Part shown: positions 12,694 through 17,249 of the stretch, piece after piece | Layout of the letters: each line of letters opens with the position of its first letter | How positions within the stretch are numbered: position 1 is the first letter of the stretch | NCBI GenBank assembly: GCA_949840475.1 | Contig: CATKXA010000010.1 | Span: 1 to 17,249, forward strand | Direction of reading: 5' to 3' | DNA from: an uncultured Thermoanaerobacterales bacterium | GTDB taxonomy: Bacteria > Bacillota > Clostridia > Christensenellales > UBA1242 | DNA length: 17,249 bases | Made by a program: the position numbers and the translations under genes | Notes under the pieces: model-generated | Told to the model about the DNA's origin: nothing | Seen by the model: the letters and a program-made list of their open reading frames with translations, nothing else | Databases searched by the model: none

Positions 12694-13479
12694 TTATTGA
12701 TAAAATACGCTTAAAGGCAAATTATCTGACCTATCAATTAAATCTTTATCAACAACAAGCCTAGACAAAAACATTGATATAGCCATGTTGTTATTCATGT
12801 CATAAGTCAAATAGCCTTTAAGTATAGTATTTTCTTGCGTTGGGGGTGCATCTTTTAATTTTTTAAAAGCCGAAATTAAAGCAGTCCTCATACTCTTTTC
12901 AACAGCAGAAAAAGTTTTACCATATTTCAAGGCAATTTCTTTATAAATTTCCATAGTTGAGTAATTATATGGAAACTTTAAATACGCTAGCAAAATAGCT
13001 TCAACATAATAAGAAAATCCATCATGCTTACATGAAAACATAAATTTGCAAAGCAATTCCCTTATCTTATTTTTTATTAAATTAACATTTCGAGAAGGGC
13101 TAAGCTCAATTATCTTTTTAAGTTTTAGTAGGCTCATACTTAGCTTTAAATCTAAATTACTTTGCTCACTTGCTTTTATATATATTGCTTGTTTGTACTC
13201 ATCATAAATATCGTCAGATATTATAATTAAATTTTTGCAAAAATGTGTATGAACAATGTCTAAAATGTATTTAAATCGCTCCTTATCAAAGCCAGAGTCT
13301 TCAACAACCAATATATCAACCTTATTGCAAGACATATATTCTAACATTTGCTGAAAGGAATTTTTAATTACTGTGCAATCAAATCCAAGGTTACAAAAAT
13401 TGTTAACATTTACAACTTTTATAACACTACCCTCGTCTACCGCAAAAATACAAGTTTTAAGGTTTAGATTCACTTGCAA
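12694..13479 (-). CDS. Divergent Spo0A-type response regulator
   Basis: Residues about 130-245 align with the Spo0A DNA-binding domain: YKEIALKYGKTFSAVEKSMRTAL (179-201) corresponds to the [23 protein letters not shown] helices of Bacillus Spo0A. Its place right after spoIVB, where spo0A sits in spore formers, agrees. The N-terminal receiver domain is eroded. DILVVED (55-61) matches DVLVLD, so the phosphorylated Asp is Glu60, with Asp61 beside it. Only Asp15-Glu16 remain of the acidic pair, the switch Thr is Ser88, and a Lys (102) stays near the usual site but without its Pro. Spo0A is the master switch of sporulation, activated by phosphorelay; this form may be phosphate-independent or differently controlled. 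The start is TTG at 13479 after AAGGCGGG; the GTG two codons later is an alternative. Confidence 0.75.
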   Translation of the reverse strand: MQVNLNLKTCIFAVDEGSVIKVVNVNNFCNLGFDCTVIKNSFQQMLEYMSCNKVDILVVEDSGFDKERFKYILDIVHTHFCKNLIIISDDIYDEYKQAIYIKASEQSNLDLKLSMSLLKLKKIIELSPSRNVNLIKNKIRELLCKFMFSCKHDGFSYYVEAILLAYLKFPYNYSTMEIYKEIALKYGKTFSAVEKSMRTALISAFKKLKDAPPTQENTILKGYLTYDMNNNMAISMFLSRLVVDKDLIDRSDNLPLSVFYQ

Positions 13480-13585
13480 TTTACCCGCCTTTTAATTTTA
13501 TCAAAACAATAATAAACTAATATTAGCATAACAAAAATTAAAAAGCAAATATTCTATTAAATTATTTTACAAAATTATTAAATAT

Positions 13586-14758
13586 TTAATTATCTATCAT
13601 CCAATCGATATAAACGCCAAAACCTTTAGTCGGGTCGCTGACAAAAACATGAGTAACAGCACCTACGAGTTTACCATTTTGAATAATAGGACTACCGCTC
13701 ATTCCTTGCACAATTCCACCAGTTTTTGATATTAATTCCTTATCAGTAACCCTTAAAACCATGCTTTTTTTGTCCGACTTCGTTTGATGATTAAGTTTAA
13801 CAATCTCAATATCATACTCTTTTGGTGTGTCGCCGTCGATTGTGGTTAAAATTTTAGCTTTGCCCGTCTTTACAGTGTCTTTAAAACCTACTTCCATAGG
13901 TCTAGCATTAATGGTTTGCAGAAACTCTTGGTTCATGGTTCCATATACACCGAAGTCATTATTTACATTTAAGTTCCCAACGCTTTGACCCGTCTTTAAG
14001 AACAAACCTCTAAGTTCGCCAGGATTCCCGCGTTGACCTTTATTGTAACCAACAATGCTACATTTATATATATTACCAGTAGTGATTGGCATAGCTCTGC
14101 CAGTATCTATATCACAAACTGGATGCCCAAGTGCACCAAACCTATTATTATCTGCTCTAACATAAGTCAATGTTCCAACGCCAGCAGTATTATCTCTAAT
14201 CCAAAGTCCAAGCCTATATGAACTAGTGGATAATTCAAACGCTGGTTTAACATTTTCCTTTATTACTTGCCCACCTCTTCTTATTTCAAGCTCAACACCA
14301 CTTTCAGCATCTAAATTTGCAGAATTTAAGATTGATTGTAAGTGCGTTGCACTTGTTATTATTTGCTCGTCTATTTTATACAAAATATCTCCCGCTTTTA
14401 TGTTTTTGTCAGCAAGAGGGTTTATAACTCCGTCCGCAGTCAACACCTCTCCAACAGCCACAACAATAACGCCCTCACACTCCATAGTAAAGCCGAGCGG
14501 GTATCCCCCAGCAAATACTTTTATAACTCTATTGTCCTTATTAACTTTTTTGTTTGGAGTAAATATATCTTTAATTATGTCTTTAATGCTTGGAAATTCA
14601 AGCATAGCAACTTTATCAGCCCCAGCGTTGCAAGCAACTGCTGGCGTATATGTAGATAAACAAAAAGATGCAAAAATATTAAGACATGCACATACTAATA
14701 AGATGATTGATAATGTAATACTTTTAAATCGCTTAAAAAGAACTATTCCCTTACTCAT
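13586..14758 (-). CDS. spoIVB: SpoIVB peptidase (sporulation checkpoint protease)
   Basis: In Bacillus this S55-family serine protease is made in the forespore, secreted into the intermembrane space, and cuts SpoIVFA so that pro-sigma-K processing can start. The 390-residue protein has an N-terminal membrane anchor (about 13-35), a PDZ domain (about 95-170) and the peptidase domain with GALGHPV (catalytic His212) and QGMSGSPI (catalytic Ser354). It ends in the typical THVFVSDPTKGFGVYIDWM. The length is normal (Bacillus about 425). No ribosome site precedes the ATG, which lies inside the 12-nt loop of a hairpin with a T-tail (14735-14768), and no other start codon is available before the anchor. 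It follows recN by 36 bases and precedes the spo0A-type gene, the usual order. Confidence 0.95.
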   Translation of the reverse strand: MSKGIVLFKRFKSITLSIILLVCACLNIFASFCLSTYTPAVACNAGADKVAMLEFPSIKDIIKDIFTPNKKVNKDNRVIKVFAGGYPLGFTMECEGVIVVAVGEVLTADGVINPLADKNIKAGDILYKIDEQIITSATHLQSILNSANLDAESGVELEIRRGGQVIKENVKPAFELSTSSYRLGLWIRDNTAGVGTLTYVRADNNRFGALGHPVCDIDTGRAMPITTGNIYKCSIVGYNKGQRGNPGELRGLFLKTGQSVGNLNVNNDFGVYGTMNQEFLQTINARPMEVGFKDTVKTGKAKILTTIDGDTPKEYDIEIVKLNHQTKSDKKSMVLRVTDKELISKTGGIVQGMSGSPIIQNGKLVGAVTHVFVSDPTKGFGVYIDWMIDN

Positions 14759-14768
14759 AAGAATAGTT
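14735..14768 (-). promoter_or_regulatory. Hairpin with T-tail enclosing the spoIVB start codon
   Basis: On the minus strand AACTATTC (14761-14768) and GAATAGTT (14741-14748) form an 8-bp stem with a 12-nt loop, then CTTTTT (14735-14740). The spoIVB ATG (14756-14758) is in the loop. It could be a weak terminator for recN that intrudes on spoIVB, or a structure controlling spoIVB expression. The stem has only two G/C pairs. Confidence 0.35.
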
Positions 14769-14794
14769 TTTGAAAATATTTGTAATATATGTAT

Positions 14795-16492
14795 CTATTT
14801 CAAATTTTTGTAAAAATTTTTTCCACTTTCTATTAATTCCTTTGCATGAGTAAGCGAACTACTGGTTAAATTACCACTAAGAAGTCTTGCAATCTCATTC
14901 AATCTGTCTTTATCCTCAAGTTTAACAATGCTAGTATATGTATTGCCACTATTTTCAGACTTTTCAATTAAAAAATGCATATTTGCATAACTAGCAATTT
15001 GTGCTAAGTGCGTAACGCAAATAACCTGAGAATGCTTAGAAACTTTGCAAAGTTTTTTTGCAAGAGCTTCTGCAACTGCACCACTTACACCTGTATCAAT
15101 CTCGTCAAATACAAGCGTTCCAATACCCTCTATGCTAGCTGTGATACTTTTTACAGCAAGCATAAATCTGCTCATTTCGCCACCACTAGCAACGTCCTTT
15201 AAAGGCTTTAAAGGCTGACCTAAATTGGCTGAAAACAAGAACTCTACTTCATCTATTCCGGTTGCATCAAAAGTATCGTACCCGCAGGTTTTAAACTCTA
15301 CAACAAAGTTGGCATTTTTCATGTTAAGTTCATAAAGTTCAGCCTTTATGTCGTTTTCTAACGATTTTGCTATACTTTTACGCTCTTTAGAAAGCAATTC
15401 TGCGTTTTTTATTAATTCGGCTTTTATTTGTCCTTCACGTTTAACAAGCTTACTAATTTCTATTTCAGAGCTTATTAGTTGCTCACGTTTTTGATATATT
15501 TCATCGCGATAACTAAGTATGCATGGTATATCTTTACCATATTTCTTTTTAAATGAAGATAACAAATCAAGCCTGTTCTCATTCTTAATAGCTTCATTCT
15601 CATCAAAGTACATGTTATCTATTGAGTCTTCTAAAGTCGCCTCAAGATCATCAGCCTCAATCTTTATTGACTCAAATCTTTCAATAAGTTGCTTCGCACC
15701 TTCAAAATAGTTCTCTATTGCCCCAAGGCAAACTATAATCTTTTTGATCATCTGCGAAATGCCAGCCATTTCATAACTATTACCTTTGGCAATGTCAACT
15801 GATGATTTTAAAGCAGTCATTATTTTCTCTTGATATAACACTTGGTTTCTGAATGCTTTTAATTGCTCTTCCTCGCCGTCATAAAACGCTGCGTCATCAA
15901 TTTCTTTAATTTGATAATCATACAAATCTATCAATCTATTTCTTTCTGTTTCATCAACTGTAAATAAACTTAGCTTTTTAGAAATTTGAATAAATTCTTG
16001 ATAGCTATTGCTGTATTTTTCTTTTAGCTCTTTAAGTTTTTCACTTCCATAGTTATCTAATATAACTAAATGGTTTTGAACCTTAAGTAAGTTTTGATGT
16101 TCAAACTGTCCATGCAAATCCATAAGCGGTGCAGACAACTTTTTAAGCATTGAAAGAGAAAATGATACAGAATTAACTCTACACTCATTTTTTCCGTCAG
16201 CACTAATCTTTCTACGAATGATAAGCACATCATCGTCTTCAAGCCCAAGCTCACCCATTAACGTTTTAACTGAGCTACTTAAATCACTAAAAACTGCCTC
16301 AACAACAGCAAACTTCTGACCATGAGTTATTAGGTTTCTATCTGCCTTTTCTCCAAGTAAAAGCGAAAGACTATCAATAATCAAGCTCTTACCAGCACCC
16401 GTTTCTCCCGATAGCACATTAAAACCTTGACCAAACTCAATTTGACCTTCATTAATTAATGCTATGTTGTTTATGCTTAATCTCTCTAGCAT
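14795..16492 (-). CDS. recN: DNA repair protein RecN
   Basis: RecN is an SMC-like ATPase that acts early in double-strand break repair. The 565-residue protein has Walker A GETGAGKS (29-36), the DLHGQFEHQNLL segment typical of RecN, a coiled-coil middle (about 150-390), the ABC signature ASGGEMSRFML (435-445) and Walker B LVFDEIDTGVSG (460-471), followed by VICVTHLAQIASYA. The length is usual for the family. GAGGAAG stands a few bases before the ATG. It starts 12 bases after the xseB stop codon. In many Firmicutes several genes (ispA, dxs, tlyA, nadK, argR) come between the two, so this is a compacted arrangement. Confidence 0.97.
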   Translation of the reverse strand: MLERLSINNIALINEGQIEFGQGFNVLSGETGAGKSLIIDSLSLLLGEKADRNLITHGQKFAVVEAVFSDLSSSVKTLMGELGLEDDDVLIIRRKISADGKNECRVNSVSFSLSMLKKLSAPLMDLHGQFEHQNLLKVQNHLVILDNYGSEKLKELKEKYSNSYQEFIQISKKLSLFTVDETERNRLIDLYDYQIKEIDDAAFYDGEEEQLKAFRNQVLYQEKIMTALKSSVDIAKGNSYEMAGISQMIKKIIVCLGAIENYFEGAKQLIERFESIKIEADDLEATLEDSIDNMYFDENEAIKNENRLDLLSSFKKKYGKDIPCILSYRDEIYQKREQLISSEIEISKLVKREGQIKAELIKNAELLSKERKSIAKSLENDIKAELYELNMKNANFVVEFKTCGYDTFDATGIDEVEFLFSANLGQPLKPLKDVASGGEMSRFMLAVKSITASIEGIGTLVFDEIDTGVSGAVAEALAKKLCKVSKHSQVICVTHLAQIASYANMHFLIEKSENSGNTYTSIVKLEDKDRLNEIARLLSGNLTSSSLTHAKELIESGKNFYKNLK

Positions 16493-16504
16493 ATTTCTTC
16501 CTCG

Positions 16505-16726
16505 TTATTTTGTTTCAATTTCATTAAAAGGACGAATCACTATTTCATCTAACTGTTTTTTTATAATCTCAACCTTACCTTGTGTTTGGTTCAATTTATC
16601 CAAACAAACTTTAGAAAGCTCAACACTTTTTTCAAATAGTTTAATCGCCTCATCTAGACCCACATTTGGATTTTCTAGCTCTTGCAAAATATTTTCTAGT
16701 TCTTTAATTGCCTTTTCGTATTCCAT
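16505..16726 (-). CDS. xseB: Exodeoxyribonuclease VII small subunit
   Basis: Exonuclease VII degrades single-stranded DNA from either end; the small subunit coats the large one as a helical hairpin. The 73-residue protein is wholly helical with the family pattern YEKAIKELENILQELENPNVGLDEAIKLFEKSVEL. Size is typical. The ATG begins directly after the xseA stop codon, with AGAGGGG inside the end of xseA as ribosome site, so the two subunits are co-translated. Confidence 0.95.
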   Translation of the reverse strand: MEYEKAIKELENILQELENPNVGLDEAIKLFEKSVELSKVCLDKLNQTQGKVEIIKKQLDEIVIRPFNEIETK

Positions 16727-17249
16727 TTATTTCCCCTCTACTTTTTCTACTACGCTTATTATTTTACCATCTTTTAAAGTGTTTTCAATCCTCTGCCCAC
16801 ACGCCACATCACTTATACTATTTACCAGCATGCTGTCTTTATAAATTCTTGAATAGCCCCTTTTTAAAAGCTCTAATGGGTTTGATTTCTGGATTTTCAA
16901 ATTTACCATTTCAAACATTTTTTGCTTTTCTTGCATTATTTTATCTATTTTAGCAATCAAAAGTGCGATTTTTGAGCCGACGACATTTTTTGCCGAAACC
17001 AAACATAAATTAGTTGCCGATGCGATTTGGTTATTTAGACTAATAATGTCATCCTGCGATGATTTTACTTTATTGCTAATGGCTTTATAAATCCTTGACC
17101 GCATATCATCAATATACTGCAATTCATTATAATAATCAAAAACAGCTAAATCCGCAGCGACCGAAGGTGTTGGAGCTCTTAAGTCTGCACAAAAGTCTAT
17201 AATCGTAAAGTCAGTTTCGTGCCCCACACCAGATATGATTGGTAATCGT
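16727..17249 (-). CDS. xseA: Exodeoxyribonuclease VII large subunit, C-terminal part (5' end outside window)
   Basis: Only the last 173 codons of the catalytic subunit lie in the window; the frame is open to the right edge. The visible sequence starts [16 protein letters not shown], the conserved block with the catalytic-domain His, followed by [14 protein letters not shown], a long coiled coil (about 40-115 of the visible part) that binds XseB, and the terminal [23 protein letters not shown] plus [11 protein letters not shown] strand pair. No frameshift is seen. A GTG at 17227 is an internal codon of this frame and not the gene start. Confidence 0.95.
   Translation of the reverse strand, partial: RLPIISGVGHETDFTIIDFCADLRAPTPSVAADLAVFDYYNELQYIDDMRSRIYKAISNKVKSSQDDIISLNNQIASATNLCLVSAKNVVGSKIALLIAKIDKIMQEKQKMFEMVNLKIQKSNPLELLKRGYSRIYKDSMLVNSISDVACGQRIENTLKDGKIISVVEKVEGK

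Noticed and set aside
13480..13585. Promoter or Spo0A-binding box upstream of the spo0A-like gene
   Set aside because: The gap is AT-rich with only weak matches (TTGTTA-17-TATTGT), and I see no TGTCGAA-type box; not strong enough to list.
14226..14813. Long plus-strand frame (195 codons) antisense to spoIVB
   Set aside because: The opposite strand encodes an intact SpoIVB with all catalytic motifs; the antisense peptide is Ser/Thr/Ile-rich as expected for a shadow frame.

Overview
The window looks like chromosomal DNA of a low-GC, spore-forming (or recently spore-forming) member of the Clostridia. The basis is strong AT bias, GGAGG-type ribosome sites with some TTG starts, and several sporulation-family genes (SpoIVB, a Spo0A-type regulator, a SpoIIM-like protein, YtfI/YtfJ, two D,D-carboxypeptidases) mixed with Firmicute housekeeping genes. 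Every gene supported here lies on the minus strand, so transcription runs from high to low coordinates. I cannot name a genus.

Read in the direction of transcription: (1) 17249-12039 holds the 3' part of xseA, then xseB, recN, spoIVB, a divergent spo0A and a spoIIM-like membrane gene, all tightly spaced. The ispA/dxs/tlyA/nadK/argR genes that often lie between xseB and recN in related genomes are absent. (2) 11976-10766 is a secreted D,D-carboxypeptidase whose KTG motif reads KTC, closed by a clear terminator. (3) 10759-8359 is a self-contained unit with a near-consensus promoter, a site-2 protease family gene, scpA, scpB and a terminator. The two condensin partners carry unusual acidic tails. 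(4) 8313-3600 is an overlapping run: ytfI-like, ytfJ, a second D,D-carboxypeptidase, rluB-type pseudouridine synthase, an HI0933-type flavoprotein and plsC, with a terminator at its end. (5) 3603-1053 has its own promoter and holds a PH-domain membrane protein, a GNAT acetyltransferase, a nitroreductase, a small DUF1097-like membrane protein and tRNA-Thr(CGT).

(6) The left end, 1-1052, is different. It holds one small cupin gene with its own promoter, two copies of a roughly 110-bp repeat (one directly downstream of tRNA-Thr), a duplicated 3' end of that tRNA fused to unrelated GC-richer sequence, orphan hairpins facing the plus strand, and an AT-rich tract built from TTTTGATTT units. This is the most rearranged-looking part of the window.

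The right-hand genes fit spore development (Spo0A decision, SpoIVB checkpoint protease, SpoIIM in engulfment, cortex-modifying carboxypeptidases, YtfJ spore protein) together with chromosome maintenance (RecN, exonuclease VII, ScpAB). The most interesting protein-level signals are the Spo0A-like protein, whose phosphorylatable aspartate appears replaced by glutamate, and the carboxypeptidase with the altered third active-site motif.
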